Shown here in pieces: positions 54,452 through 63,851 of a stretch of 64,000 bases of DNA. The notes beneath the pieces are model-generated. The model did no database searches, had not been told where the DNA came from, and saw only the letters and a program-made list of their open reading frames with translations. Within the stretch, counting starts at the first letter, position 1, and every line of letters starts with the position of its first letter. Source of the DNA: JBGRQA01 sp041725895. Its GTDB lineage: Bacteria; Bacteroidota; Bacteroidia; Bacteroidales; Marinifilaceae. The stretch lies in assembly GCA_041725895.1 (NCBI GenBank), contig JBGRQA010000015.1:62001-126000 (forward strand). Reading direction: 5' to 3'. The position numbers and the translations under genes were made by a program.

Positions 54452-56128
54452 ATGAAATTATTAAATTATTTATTGGTAGCCGTATTGATATTTGCGGGTA
54501 TATCTTGTAGTGATGATGATGATGATAAAATGCCAACTGTTTTGTCGATGTCTGGTTTCTCATATTCACAAGCTGAAGGAAAAGTAACGGTAAAATGGGA
54601 CCCTATTGAGGATGCTGTTGCCTATCAGGTTTTTTATAATGAAATCGCGCAATCTGACTTGCCAATTACTTCGACCACTTTTGTTTTTGATGCACAAAAA
54701 TCGAATGCATCTCTTAAGGTGGAGGCTTATGAAGATGCTGAAATGACAAGGAAAATTGGCGAAGCATCTATAGAGTATTTTGCCATGCAGGGGATTTCTG
54801 GTTTGTATTGGACTGCGGAAGGTGAGCAGGTTAAGTTGCAGTGGGATGCTCTTGAGAATGCTGTTGCTTATAAGGTTATAATTAACGATCAGACTTCAAG
54901 TTCAAAGCATACAAAAGATAACTTTTTATTGTTTGATGAGATTGAAGATCAGAGCAAGCTAACTGTGTTGGCTTATAAGGATGAAGAAGCAAAAATTTGT
55001 ATAGGTACAGCTGTTATTACCTACGTAAGTCCAAAAGAGATGACAGGTATCGTAGTTAAAAACGAAAAAGGTAACTATTCTCTGGTTTGGGGAGAAGTAG
55101 AAGGAGCTGCTGCATACAATGTTTATGTGGACGGGGTTGCTGCATCAGAAAGTGCCATTACTGGAACTTCTTTTGAATTAGCAACTATCAAAGACAAGCA
55201 AGTTGTAGAGGTGAAAGCTTTCATCGATGCGGAGATGAAAATGTGTGTGGGTGAAGGAGTTTTGTCTTTACTTGCTGTAAAAGATATACAGGATGTAGGT
55301 ATTGAAGCAAAGAACGAAAAATTTACGATTAGCTGGGCTAAAGTAGAAAGGGCTATTGCTTATCATGTTTTTGTGAATGAGGAGAAAAAATCAACACAAC
55401 CTCTAACTGAGCCAACTTTTGTTCTGGAATCATTGGTAGATGGCGATGTAGTAAAGGTTGAAGCTTATTACGATGCGAAAGCGAGTATTACTATTGGAAA
55501 AGGCCATAAAACTTATAGATCACTTAAGAGTTTTGAAATTAAAGATACAGGGTATAATACAACTTATGAAAAAGTGTTGGTTAATTTTTATGTTTTAGAA
55601 GGAACATACGATTACTACCTTTATTTTTCTGAAAGTGCCACAGGACCTTTTGTAAAAGCAAAAGACGAGAAGAATAGTGAAAATTCCGATGATATTATAT
55701 TAGATCCTAAATATAGTAGCTTATGGTTGGATGTTGATGATGATAATTTAAAAGGAAATACGACTTACTATTTTAAGGTTGTGGCAAAAGAAGTCGGTAC
55801 CGAGAAAATTGTAGGCGAATCACAAGTGGATTCATATGCAGTACCAACACTGAATGCAGATAAGTTAGCAAAACCTGTTGTCACACTTACTAAGACGGGC
55901 AATACTGTTACGATAAAGTGGAATTTTGTTTCGAAAGCAGTAAGTTATGATGTGTATGTTAGTAGTGATGGAAGTTCTAAATATCAATCGAAATTAGGTA
56001 ATACAACTTCTAATTCTTATGACCACGTGAGTGATTTTAATAAGAATGTGAAAATGTATTATCGAGTTAAAGCTATTTCGGCTACAGGAAAAGTAAGCTA
56101 TAGTGATTGGAAATCGATTTGGTGGTAG
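54452..56128 (+). CDS. Surface lipoprotein with tandem FN3-like repeats
   Basis: 558 residues. The lipobox FAGISC is followed by SDDDDD, an acidic export signal that sends Bacteroidota lipoproteins to the cell surface. Four related domains of about 85 residues follow, each with the FN3-like pattern V-x-W-x2-x-E-x-A-x-A-Y-x-V (VTVKWDPIEDAVAYQVFYN, VKLQWDALENAVAYKVIIN, YSLVWGEVEGAAAYNVYVD, FTISWAKVERAIAYHVFVN). Two more divergent domains follow, the last reading VTIKWNFVSKAVSYDVYVS to the C-terminus. No enzyme domain. A role in surface binding or as scaffold is inferred. Confidence 0.8.
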   Translation: MKLLNYLLVAVLIFAGISCSDDDDDKMPTVLSMSGFSYSQAEGKVTVKWDPIEDAVAYQVFYNEIAQSDLPITSTTFVFDAQKSNASLKVEAYEDAEMTRKIGEASIEYFAMQGISGLYWTAEGEQVKLQWDALENAVAYKVIINDQTSSSKHTKDNFLLFDEIEDQSKLTVLAYKDEEAKICIGTAVITYVSPKEMTGIVVKNEKGNYSLVWGEVEGAAAYNVYVDGVAASESAITGTSFELATIKDKQVVEVKAFIDAEMKMCVGEGVLSLLAVKDIQDVGIEAKNEKFTISWAKVERAIAYHVFVNEEKKSTQPLTEPTFVLESLVDGDVVKVEAYYDAKASITIGKGHKTYRSLKSFEIKDTGYNTTYEKVLVNFYVLEGTYDYYLYFSESATGPFVKAKDEKNSENSDDIILDPKYSSLWLDVDDDNLKGNTTYYFKVVAKEVGTEKIVGESQVDSYAVPTLNADKLAKPVVTLTKTGNTVTIKWNFVSKAVSYDVYVSSDGSSKYQSKLGNTTSNSYDHVSDFNKNVKMYYRVKAISATGKVSYSDWKSIWW

Positions 56129-56181
56129 TAGTAATTGATACCTCTAAGTAATTATTAGAATTGCAACTTGAGGTAATTAGA

Positions 56182-56217
56182 AAAAGGAGTGTATCCAAAA
56201 TTGGGTACACTTCTTTT
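56182..56217 (+). terminator. Terminator after the FN3 lipoprotein gene
   Basis: AAAAGGAGTGTATCC (56182-56196) pairs with GGGTACACTTCTTTT (56203-56217) with one or two G-U or mismatched positions and a six-base loop, ending in TTTT. It lies about 55 bases after the stop. Confidence 0.65.
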
Positions 56218-56589
56218 CGTTTGTGCCTGTTTGGGTAATATAATAGTAAAGTGTAGGTTCTTTTATTGGTAGAATTTACATTTTTTTTGTGGAAAAGAGC
56301 TTTATTTACGCTTAATAGAGTTTATTGTAATGGGTTCTGCATGTGAAAAGTGCTTTGTTAAAAGTTGATAATGAACTGCATCTGGTAATGGCAATAAGAT
56401 TATGGAATTCTCCATTTTTGAATGGAGAACTCCTAAACTTTTAAGCAGTAGTTTTGAAGTAGGCTAACCTGCCCTTTTGGTGATTGTGTAGTAGCAAGGG
56501 GGATTGGTTGCGAGAGGTACAGTAGTGGTGGTTAGCCTTAATACAATTTGTATGATTGGTCGCTTTTTTAATAGTTTAAAATCAAATAA
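56218..56589. other. Intergenic stretch between convergent genes
   Basis: Contains a perfect 9-bp hairpin TTCTCCATT-tttg-AATGGAGAA (56408-56429) that could end the minus-strand glycosyltransferase transcript although no T-run follows. No gene seen. Confidence 0.4.
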
Positions 56590-58197
56590 TTACTCAAACA
56601 CAAGATTCTTGTAATTCAATTTCAGTGTATCCGAATTAACTTTCAGGTTTTCCCCTAAATAAATCATATAATATGCATTGTTTCTGTTCCGGGCATAGGG
56701 ACAGAAGATTGCCTCTTTCCATGTGAATTTCTCGAATGAGGAGGCAAAGAAGGAACCAATGGGGACAGAATCAACAGGAGCGGAAGCATTCGCTACTGCT
56801 ATTATTGTAATTCCTTTTTCAAATTCAGGTATCCAGTCATAGTAGCTGGCGTGTTGGGTAAAAGCCTCAGGCAGACGGTATGGCTTTCCATATAAATTAA
56901 TCGCTGCCGCCTGAGTGTAACACCGAGTCCATATTAAGCAATTGTTCTTTTGACTTTCCGGGAGACGCTGGTAAATACTGTTAACGGATGCTGTGAGATT
57001 TAGCCAATCATTGTGAGTGTAGTAGGCCTCAAAGTTAATCGGAATCCGATCATCAGTGTTGGGAGCCTTATTGTCATTTATAGATTCTTGTGTAAAAAAC
57101 ATTTGTTTACTCTTTTGCCCCTCCTTTTTTTCAAGGCCTACATATTGAATGTAGTGGTTCAGAGGAAGAAAGGGAGTACTATACAGGGTTAAAAATGTTC
57201 CTGAAATAACCAGCACAGCACTAAATGAAATGAATGCTATACGTCTGGCTCCAAAGTAACGATCAAGAACCATGCTTCCTGCACAAATTGCCGTAAGTAT
57301 TGCGGGAAAATAGTAATGAAACTGACCTTTAAATACCAGCAAAATTAGGAAGGAGCATAGCATTGTTACCATTGCCATTCGGATGTCCCTGGTGAATCCA
57401 ACAAAAGGAGCGACTATCAATCCTGTTAGCCAAACAATTGCTGCGAAAGGATTGGTCGTAAGAAAGAGCAATTTAATGTTGTCTGCAAATTCTAATTTAG
57501 CCAGCATTTTACTGCATAAAGCGGTTATGTGCTGATAGGAAGGAAAATCGTGCTGGTATTGCCAATAAATATTCGGAGAAATGATAAGAAGAAAAACAAG
57601 GACTGCCACCCAAAAAATCCGTTGCGCTAATAAATCTCTTTTGTAGAGTAGGACTGAAACACCCATACTTGCAATTAGGATAAGAATGGAGATTTTTGCC
57701 ATATATCCCACCCCTAAGAGTACAGCCAGATAAATGATGTATTTTGATTTTTGTTCCTTGCAATAGCAGATTAAGATATAAAAGCTTGATAGCCAAAATA
57801 ACTGTTCAAAAGCCAAAGGTGTAAAAATATGATTTGATACACTAAAGCCAGGGGCTACCAAAATACACAGTAGGGTTAAAAGAACAGCTTTCCATCCACC
57901 GCCTAATTTTATAATTGTTAGTCCACTAAAAATCATAATTAGGACAGATACGAGATGTGAAAAAATGTGGAATACGAAAACAGAGTTTGTCTGAAACAAA
58001 TTTTGAATATATGCTAACAAACCGATTAGTGGTTGAAATGACATATATCCCCAAGCCAGATGATTCCCGGCATCAATATGCATAACTTCATCCCCATCCA
58101 ATCCTGAATTTATATTGACAATAGCAAGAATAGCCATTCTTACGATTGAAAGAATAAAAATGACCAGATATTCCTTTTGGGAGAAAATACGATTCAT
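56590..58197 (-). CDS. GT39/ArnT-like integral membrane glycosyltransferase
   Basis: 535 residues with about ten to twelve membrane helices. The first periplasmic loop carries the acidic motif NSGLDGDEVMHIDAGNHLAWGY, as in dolichyl- or undecaprenyl-phosphate-sugar glycosyltransferases of the PMT_2 type (Asp and Glu are the catalytic-type residues). A soluble C-terminal domain follows (about 355-535; NNCLIWTRCYTQAAAINLYGKPYRLPEAF). These enzymes move a sugar from a lipid carrier to lipid A or protein. No partner genes nearby fix the acceptor. Confidence 0.82.
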   Translation of the reverse strand: MNRIFSQKEYLVIFILSIVRMAILAIVNINSGLDGDEVMHIDAGNHLAWGYMSFQPLIGLLAYIQNLFQTNSVFVFHIFSHLVSVLIMIFSGLTIIKLGGGWKAVLLTLLCILVAPGFSVSNHIFTPLAFEQLFWLSSFYILICYCKEQKSKYIIYLAVLLGVGYMAKISILILIASMGVSVLLYKRDLLAQRIFWVAVLVFLLIISPNIYWQYQHDFPSYQHITALCSKMLAKLEFADNIKLLFLTTNPFAAIVWLTGLIVAPFVGFTRDIRMAMVTMLCSFLILLVFKGQFHYYFPAILTAICAGSMVLDRYFGARRIAFISFSAVLVISGTFLTLYSTPFLPLNHYIQYVGLEKKEGQKSKQMFFTQESINDNKAPNTDDRIPINFEAYYTHNDWLNLTASVNSIYQRLPESQKNNCLIWTRCYTQAAAINLYGKPYRLPEAFTQHASYYDWIPEFEKGITIIAVANASAPVDSVPIGSFFASSFEKFTWKEAIFCPYARNRNNAYYMIYLGENLKVNSDTLKLNYKNLVFE

Positions 58198-58355
58198 TAT
58201 TGAGTTGTTATTTGAATTGGGCCTATTCTCTGGCTTTTGAATGGATTTATTGACGTTATCTCACACCCCTTCTCTGATATTTGTTTTTTCCTTTCGATAA
58301 AGTCTTAATTGGTCTGTACCCTCCAATTTAGACTTTGTTGATAGGATTTCAACTA

Positions 58356-59261
58356 TCAATTATCGTTTGATTCGTTCAATAATTTATTTATCATGTAACT
58401 GATCCATAAACCTTGCTTATTTTTGGGATCAAAATCAATCCATGCCGATTTCATTTGGGATAACTCTGATCTCCAAAATCCGTCTTTGCGCTGTTTCTGT
58501 TTTAATATTTCAATAGCTTCCCTGCAACGAGAATCACTGTACTTGTTGTTGTATTTTAGTAGCATCAGTATTTCAAGCAGATTGGATTTGTAGGAAAAGG
58601 GATAAAAATTCTTCAGAATGGAGCTTTCAATCGGGGCTCCTGTTGATTGTTTTTGGAATACCCTATGTTCCAAAATATACTTCAATCCTTTCTCCAATTT
58701 TAGATCAATCGCAGGTGAGCTATTGAACTTTTTCTTGTATTCGGTTAGAGCTATCATCGATTTAACAACACCATAGTAGCATGGGATCTTTTTCATACAG
58801 CCACCAAAACGTTTGTTTAGATCTGATCCGGTCCAATTGCATTCAGTTTCACGATCGATACTTTGATATTTGATTATCCAGTTTATTCCTGCCTCAATTT
58901 TCTCCTTTTCTTGATATCCCATCTTTATCAGAAGTGTTGTAATCATTGCATTATGGCATGCCAGCAGTCCATTTCGATTGCCTGTTAATGAAAAACCTTC
59001 CGGAGTATAGGTTCTGTTTACCAATAGCTTTATCCAATCTTGTACTTTCTTTAGGCTACCTGTAAATGGTATCTCTGATAATTCAATCAAACGCCATTCG
59101 TAAGCTCGGATTCCAACAAAAAGTTCCGGTCTTTGTTTCGGTTCAACTAGAAGGCTCTTCACCAGGTCTGATTTGCGTAAGAGTTCTTGAGCCTGTTTAA
59201 TATCAGTCAATTCTCCGCTATCGTATGCTTTCTTTAATTTTAAAGCAGAATCCACATTCAT
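58356..59261 (-). CDS. Protein with prenyltransferase/squalene-cyclase-like alpha/alpha repeats
   Basis: 301 residues, soluble. Repeats of the alpha/alpha-toroid type are suggested by GLLACHNAMITTLLIKMGYQEKEKIEAGINWIIKYQSID and LEKGLKYILEHRVF, then REAIEILKQKQRKDGFWRSE. The Cys and His residues (CNWTGSD, GGCMKKIPCYYG) could bind a metal but no terpene-cyclase DxDD motif is present. Function unknown. Confidence 0.55.
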   Translation of the reverse strand: MNVDSALKLKKAYDSGELTDIKQAQELLRKSDLVKSLLVEPKQRPELFVGIRAYEWRLIELSEIPFTGSLKKVQDWIKLLVNRTYTPEGFSLTGNRNGLLACHNAMITTLLIKMGYQEKEKIEAGINWIIKYQSIDRETECNWTGSDLNKRFGGCMKKIPCYYGVVKSMIALTEYKKKFNSSPAIDLKLEKGLKYILEHRVFQKQSTGAPIESSILKNFYPFSYKSNLLEILMLLKYNNKYSDSRCREAIEILKQKQRKDGFWRSELSQMKSAWIDFDPKNKQGLWISYMINKLLNESNDN

Positions 59262-59396
59262 AATTCCTTATTTATACAGTACTATGGTTTGTTGGTACAG
59301 GTTTGGTCAGGTTGCTTTGCTGTAATCTTAATGGAGCACCTCAATATGGTAAAACCGCCCTCTTATTGTTTGGGCTTGTTTTATAACAGGGAATAA

Positions 59397-59981
59397 TCAT
59401 CCTACAAATTTCATTGGATATTTGGGCTTAATTTTTCCTTTTGTAATTCTCTTTATTTTCGATGCCATTAGTTTTCTGGTCAGAGATTTAAGGTGATCAA
59501 TATATAAAATCCCCTCTGTATGGTCGTATTCGTGCTGTATCATCCTGGCTGTTGTTCCTTCAAAGGTTCGGGTTTGTTTTTCAAAATTCCTGTTGAAGTA
59601 CTCTATTGTGATTCTCCATGGTCTTTCAACAGAATAGGATAAGTTTGGAATACTCAAACAACCTTCCTTATCCTCCCAACATTCATGTGATCGCTCAATT
59701 ATTTGGGCATTAATAAATGTTTCCATAATTCCTTTATCATCCTTGGCGTAATATACTTGCTTTTCCTTTTCGTCAAGGTTTTCATAGGTCGACTGACTGT
59801 CAACTATGAAAAGCCGAATTGCGCGTCCTATTTGTGGGGCAGCCAAGCCACAGCCGTAAGCATTTTGCATTGTTTCCCACATATCTGTGATAAGTTTGTC
59901 GATATTGGGATATTCATTACTTATATTCTTACATTTTTCTTTTAAAATGCGGTGACCGTATGACAAAATCGGTAATCTCAT
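59397..59981 (-). CDS. def: Peptide deformylase
   Basis: 194 residues. All three motifs are present: GCGLAAPQIG (motif 1, Gln50), EGCLSIP (motif 2, metal ligand Cys108) and QHEYDHTEG (motif 3, His150, Glu151, His154). It removes the formyl group from nascent protein N-termini. It lacks typical neighbours (fmt, ruvX), so it may be a secondary copy. An unusual insertion around residues 65-90 (YENLDEKEKQVYYAKDDKG) lies between motifs 1 and 2. Confidence 0.95.
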   Translation of the reverse strand: MRLPILSYGHRILKEKCKNISNEYPNIDKLITDMWETMQNAYGCGLAAPQIGRAIRLFIVDSQSTYENLDEKEKQVYYAKDDKGIMETFINAQIIERSHECWEDKEGCLSIPNLSYSVERPWRITIEYFNRNFEKQTRTFEGTTARMIQHEYDHTEGILYIDHLKSLTRKLMASKIKRITKGKIKPKYPMKFVG

Positions 59982-60049
59982 ACTAAATTATTGCTTTGGT
60001 TTGTGGGACAAAATTCGAAAGAAATAATCAGGTCAGCAATGAACCCATG

Positions 60050-60616
60050 TTAAGTAATTTGTCTGCGTATCCGACTCAAGCCCTGAGGTGTTATTCCTAA
60101 GTAGGAGGCAACGTATTTTAGAGGTATAAACTTTAAAATATCAGGTTGTTCGTTGAATAGACGTAAATATCTTTCTTTTGCATTGTATTTAAGCAAAGAT
60201 AGTTCCCGTTTACTTTTTGTTAGAAACAATCTCTCGGAAGCGAACCGTCCCAAATAGTTTCCGACTTTGGTTTGAGCATATACTTTTTGCAAGTCATCAT
60301 AGGAAATCTGCCATACAATAACTTCAGTCAATGCCTGCAATTCGTATTCAGAGGGCGTTTGTGTCAAAAAGGAGTCGTAGGCACAGGTAAATTCTTTTTC
60401 AAAACTAAAATTGAAGGTCAGTTCCTTCTCATCGCCTGGAATGTAAAACCGAACAATTCCCTCCTCTATGAATGACAAAAAATTTTCCGTTTCGCCTTGC
60501 TGTGTAATGATTTCATTCTTAGTAAAAACTTTTCTGGCAAAATGAGCGGCAATAAATTCCCATTCTGATTCTTGTAAGTTTACAATCCGTTCGTAATATT
60601 CTCTAATATGTCCCAT
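60050..60616 (-). CDS. Crp/Fnr family transcriptional regulator
   Basis: 188 residues. The cyclic-nucleotide-binding-like domain (about 25-120; VFTKNEIITQQGETENFLSFIEEGIVRFYI) is joined to a C-terminal winged HTH (YLRLFNEQPDILKFIPLKYVASYLGITPQGLSRIRRQ). It lacks Fnr cysteine ligands. Such short Crp-like regulators are common in Bacteroidota; ligand and targets are unknown. Confidence 0.88.
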   Translation of the reverse strand: MGHIREYYERIVNLQESEWEFIAAHFARKVFTKNEIITQQGETENFLSFIEEGIVRFYIPGDEKELTFNFSFEKEFTCAYDSFLTQTPSEYELQALTEVIVWQISYDDLQKVYAQTKVGNYLGRFASERLFLTKSKRELSLLKYNAKERYLRLFNEQPDILKFIPLKYVASYLGITPQGLSRIRRQIT

Positions 60617-60814
60617 TTACAATGCCTTATTATATACTGTATCACATACCTTATGCAGGTAGGAGCATGTGTTTTTAGTGTGTTAAGATAGTTTGGTTAT
60701 TATTATTAGGGTACAAATTTGCTCTTTCTTAATCAGCCAAACTATCCCGATCCTATATTTATGGATCGTGAGTGGCATCCGCTATGTCCCGCTGTTATGT
60801 GCAGGTTTATTTTA
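60617..60814. other. Intergenic stretch with a cassette-boundary-like sequence
   Basis: Contains CCCGCTGTTATGTGCAGG near 60788-60805, similar to CCGCTGGTATGGCATGC near 61693-61709 on the far side of the SUKH-like gene. Otherwise nothing recognised. Confidence 0.3.
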
Positions 60815-60976
60815 TCATTTTCTGTTCTTCGTTGGTATCACAAGCTTTAAAGCACTCCAAGTGTCATCAGCAGAACACACTTTAAAGTCAGCCAATTCAG
60901 ATCCTACTTCAGTATCCCGAACAACTTCTTTTGTCATATCTGTCCGTGCTTTTGATAATTTCTTTGGCCAAGGCAC
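60815..60976 (-). CDS. Small ORF or gene remnant, 53 codons
   Basis: A minus-strand frame from GTG (60976) to TGA (60815). The predicted product (VPWPKKLSKARTDMTKEVV to LKLVIPTKNRK) has protein-like composition but no recognised family. An in-frame ATG 14 codons in would leave 40 residues. It may be the tail of a decayed gene. Coding potential is uncertain. Confidence 0.25.
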   Translation of the reverse strand: MPWPKKLSKARTDMTKEVVRDTEVGSELADFKVCSADDTWSALKLVIPTKNRK

Positions 60977-61105
60977 CCAAATAATTCTATTTTAAATTAT
61001 TTCATTCTAAAGAGCCAAATCAACGTTTTTTTTAGGGAGTAAATTGTACAGAACTATCGTAAACCACTTAAGGTCTATTTGCTATATACATTGTTAGAAA
61101 ATCTT

Positions 61106-61669
61106 TTATTCTAAGTAGTATTTAGCAAACCATTCTTTAAATTCTTCTTGGTATTTTCCTTGAGCTTTTTGAACTATTTTGTCAGCATTTTTAGTAGAAT
61201 TTATCTGGTGGTTTTCTAACAACCAATTTCGATATTGGTCAATGTATTTACTCGGTTCATGATTTTCTTCATCTCTATAGTAATAGATCGAATCCCAATC
61301 AATCGTTGGCTCTACGTCATAAGTCAAAATTCTGAAAAGATCCTTTATGTTTTCTGCAACAATATGATACCCTCCTTCGCCTCCAAATGCTACAATTGGC
61401 ACATTATCAAGATTTTTATTCTTGTCTTTCATCCAGAACGCATAAGTCGATCCTGTTCCATCTGCTTGGGCGAATTGAATCAAGGAATTTAAGAACTCCT
61501 CTTCCTCTGAATATGTTTTAAACATATAATTTTCTTCATCTACGCTAAATTCAAACCCTTCAGAAAACCAGTCATCCTTTGAAACAGTATTGTTAAAATT
61601 TAGTAATTCCGTTAATATGCAAGGTATTGTTATATTGCCAAAAACCTTGGTTAATTCATTAATTTCCAT
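61106..61669 (-). CDS. SUKH/SMI1-KNR4-like protein (candidate immunity-type)
   Basis: 187 residues from the ATG at 61669 (MEINELTKVFG); longer frames start at 61681 and 61711 but run through a palindrome upstream. The middle (FLNSLIQFAQADGTGSTYAFWMK, NVPIVAFGGEGGYHIVAENIKDLFRILTYD) fits the SUKH fold, whose bacterial members often act as immunity proteins against toxins. No toxin gene is adjacent. It is flanked by similar short boundary sequences and may be a mobile cassette. Confidence 0.5.
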   Translation of the reverse strand: MEINELTKVFGNITIPCILTELLNFNNTVSKDDWFSEGFEFSVDEENYMFKTYSEEEEFLNSLIQFAQADGTGSTYAFWMKDKNKNLDNVPIVAFGGEGGYHIVAENIKDLFRILTYDVEPTIDWDSIYYYRDEENHEPSKYIDQYRNWLLENHQINSTKNADKIVQKAQGKYQEEFKEWFAKYYLE

Positions 61670-61939
61670 TTTTTCTAACATTAGCCAGCAATCCGCTGGT
61701 ATGGCATGCATTATTTGCTTCGAAGGATAAAATTAGCAAAAGTAATTTTATAATGTTAAGTTTTGTAAAGGAAAGGGGAGGGGTGTTCTTTATATGCCAG
61801 AATTTCGAATAAAGGTTCAGGTATCGGGAAATGTATGGTATCGGAAAACTACGAATCAAGATCTGTTAGAGATGCGCCGCCAGATCATTGACCCGGCGGC
61901 AGAATGCTCGAAGTGTGTCCGATACTTATTCCTGTTTTT

Positions 61940-62800
61940 TTATTCTTTTGGTTTTAATCGCCAGGTTGCCTGTATTTTTCCGGAACGTGCCAGTTTTTCC
62001 ATTTGTTCGGGAGAGGCTGTATTTAGCAAGTGTTGCGAAGCACTTAATTTGGAATAGTCCGGGTCGTATTCTTTATCCACCAGGAAGCCATTGTTAAAGA
62101 AAAATTCCTCAGCCTCTTCAAAGCTTGCGAACATTTGTTGATTGACTTGTTGCTTGTTGAAGAATTTATCCCATTTTTTATCCTTGTCAGATCCAACTTG
62201 TCCAGGGTTGTGGTTGAGATAGATATCTGAGGTAACCCAATAGCCTCCGTTTTTTACAAGCTGTTTACGGATGGTTTTACACAGCTTATTTTTCTCTTCT
62301 TCTGAAAGATAAACCAATAAACCTTCATTAACAATCGTTATGGGTTGCTGATCAAACATATCAACTACCGACTGAAAGTGTTTTTCATCCAGGGCATTTA
62401 ATGCCTGGTAGTTGAGTTTTCCTTTTAGAAATGTATTTCCAAAAGAGGAAGCGATTTCTTTTTTACAGTTTATGATTTCCGGTAAGTCCGTATCAATGTA
62501 ATGTATGTCCGGCGAGGAAATTGCAAATTCCAAACCCCGGTAATTGTAACCGGAAGATAGTTCCAAAACACTGGGGCTGGCAACTTCTGAGACCAAATCA
62601 TTAATAGAGTAGTACCGGTTTTCAAAATGGACCACACTTGCCCAAAAACCAAAATCTTTAACGGGGGAATCTGTTGCTTCCACTGTAGTGAATAGTGCTT
62701 TGGCAACCTGTTTGGCAAATGGGATTTGCGTATGTGCTTTAAACAGCATTAAGGCTTTTGCCGATGGACTAATGGCGGAATAATTTCGTTCTGTATTCAT
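61940..62800 (-). CDS. LCMT/PPM-like SAM-dependent methyltransferase
   Basis: 286 residues. SAM-binding region VLELSSGYNYRGLEFA, second acidic site YIDTDLPEIINCKKEI, and the family signature ITIVNEGLLVYLSEEEKNKLCKTIRKQL followed by YWVTSDIYL, as in leucine-carboxyl-methyltransferase-like proteins. The substrate is probably a carboxyl or small-molecule group. It lies 205 bases downstream of the AraC regulator on the same strand, which may control it. Confidence 0.8.
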   Translation of the reverse strand: MNTERNYSAISPSAKALMLFKAHTQIPFAKQVAKALFTTVEATDSPVKDFGFWASVVHFENRYYSINDLVSEVASPSVLELSSGYNYRGLEFAISSPDIHYIDTDLPEIINCKKEIASSFGNTFLKGKLNYQALNALDEKHFQSVVDMFDQQPITIVNEGLLVYLSEEEKNKLCKTIRKQLVKNGGYWVTSDIYLNHNPGQVGSDKDKKWDKFFNKQQVNQQMFASFEEAEEFFFNNGFLVDKEYDPDYSKLSASQHLLNTASPEQMEKLARSGKIQATWRLKPKE

Positions 62801-63005
62801 TTGTAATTTTATTATTTAGGTAATCCCAATAAGTGTTGGGAACAACTTACCATTCGCAAATTATCATTACATCTAATGAGAGCCCAAGTTCGGTTGTTGA
62901 ATGTGTAATAATAATTTACTCCTGGATCTTTTAATTTGCCTAACTTTTTCGATTACAAAACTAGCTGCCTTTTGCATCGCAAAATTGTAAAAACAGGACA
63001 TCGGC

Positions 63006-63851
63006 TTACTCCATCCGGTTAAAGTAGTTTCCAAATTGGTTGACAGACTTTAGAAAATGATTTGGTGTTTTTCCAGTTACTTTTTTGAATGAATGAATAA
63101 AATGAGCTTGGTCGTAGTATGCCACATAGTATGCTTTTATTGCCTCCTTGTTTTCTTTACAATCTTTTTGTAAAAGTTGGTACAGATGTTTGAAGCGTAT
63201 GGATTGCGACCAGGATTTGATATTTTGACCAACGATTTCGGAAAAGACCCTGTTCAAGTGTCTTTTAGACCAATTTGTTTGTTCGGATAGTTCCGTTAGA
63301 GAGACCAAGCCATTGGACGAGATGATTCTTTTTGTCACTTGTTCCACGATAGGTTCCTGAAACTTAGGCCTTGATAATTTAGAAAGGAGAAAACTTTGAA
63401 AAACATGCACTTTATCCTGATCACTACAGGCTTCAAACATTTGCTCCTTTAAGATCGTGGTTTCTTTACAGAAGATATCTTCAAGATTTAGGAACAAGTC
63501 TTTGGTGGCGAAGAGTTGTCCGGCAAAAAAACGATAGGCACCCGTGGGTGTAAAACTAACACCTAAGGAGGTGACTGGCTCTAAACCTTTCAATGTTAAA
63601 GCATACGACTGTTGTCCGATAAGTGTGAAATTATTAGAGTAAGTTGAAAGGCTTCGGCCATTGAGAGAAACGGTTTGATAATCGCCTTTTAAGGTGTAAA
63701 TTAGATTAACATTTCCTGATGGAATAACCATTCGCAAATCCTCAGAATGCATATCGTACGAACTCTCAAATAGCCATATTTTATCGATGAAGGGCTTTAG
63801 AATTGGATGTATTTCAAATTGTTTTAAATTCACTCTGTAAAATGTTGTCAC
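63006..63851 (-). CDS. AraC-family transcriptional regulator with N-terminal DUF6597-like domain
   Basis: 281 residues. The N-terminal half is a cupin-like sensor (IHPILKPFIDKIWLFESSY, MVIPSGNVNLIYTLKGDY, TLIGQQSYALTLKGLEPVTSLGVSFTPTGAYRFF), and the C-terminal half is a two-HTH AraC domain (LTELSEQTNWSKRHLNRVFSEIVGQNIKSW, YYDQAHFIHSFKKVTGKTPNHFL). It is a soluble one-component regulator with a small-molecule input. A target could be the methyltransferase gene 205 bases downstream. Confidence 0.9.
   Translation of the reverse strand: MTTFYRVNLKQFEIHPILKPFIDKIWLFESSYDMHSEDLRMVIPSGNVNLIYTLKGDYQTVSLNGRSLSTYSNNFTLIGQQSYALTLKGLEPVTSLGVSFTPTGAYRFFAGQLFATKDLFLNLEDIFCKETTILKEQMFEACSDQDKVHVFQSFLLSKLSRPKFQEPIVEQVTKRIISSNGLVSLTELSEQTNWSKRHLNRVFSEIVGQNIKSWSQSIRFKHLYQLLQKDCKENKEAIKAYYVAYYDQAHFIHSFKKVTGKTPNHFLKSVNQFGNYFNRME

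Noticed and set aside
60693..60995. 100-codon plus-strand frame
   Set aside because: No coding character; the opposite strand holds a more protein-like, though still doubtful, small frame.
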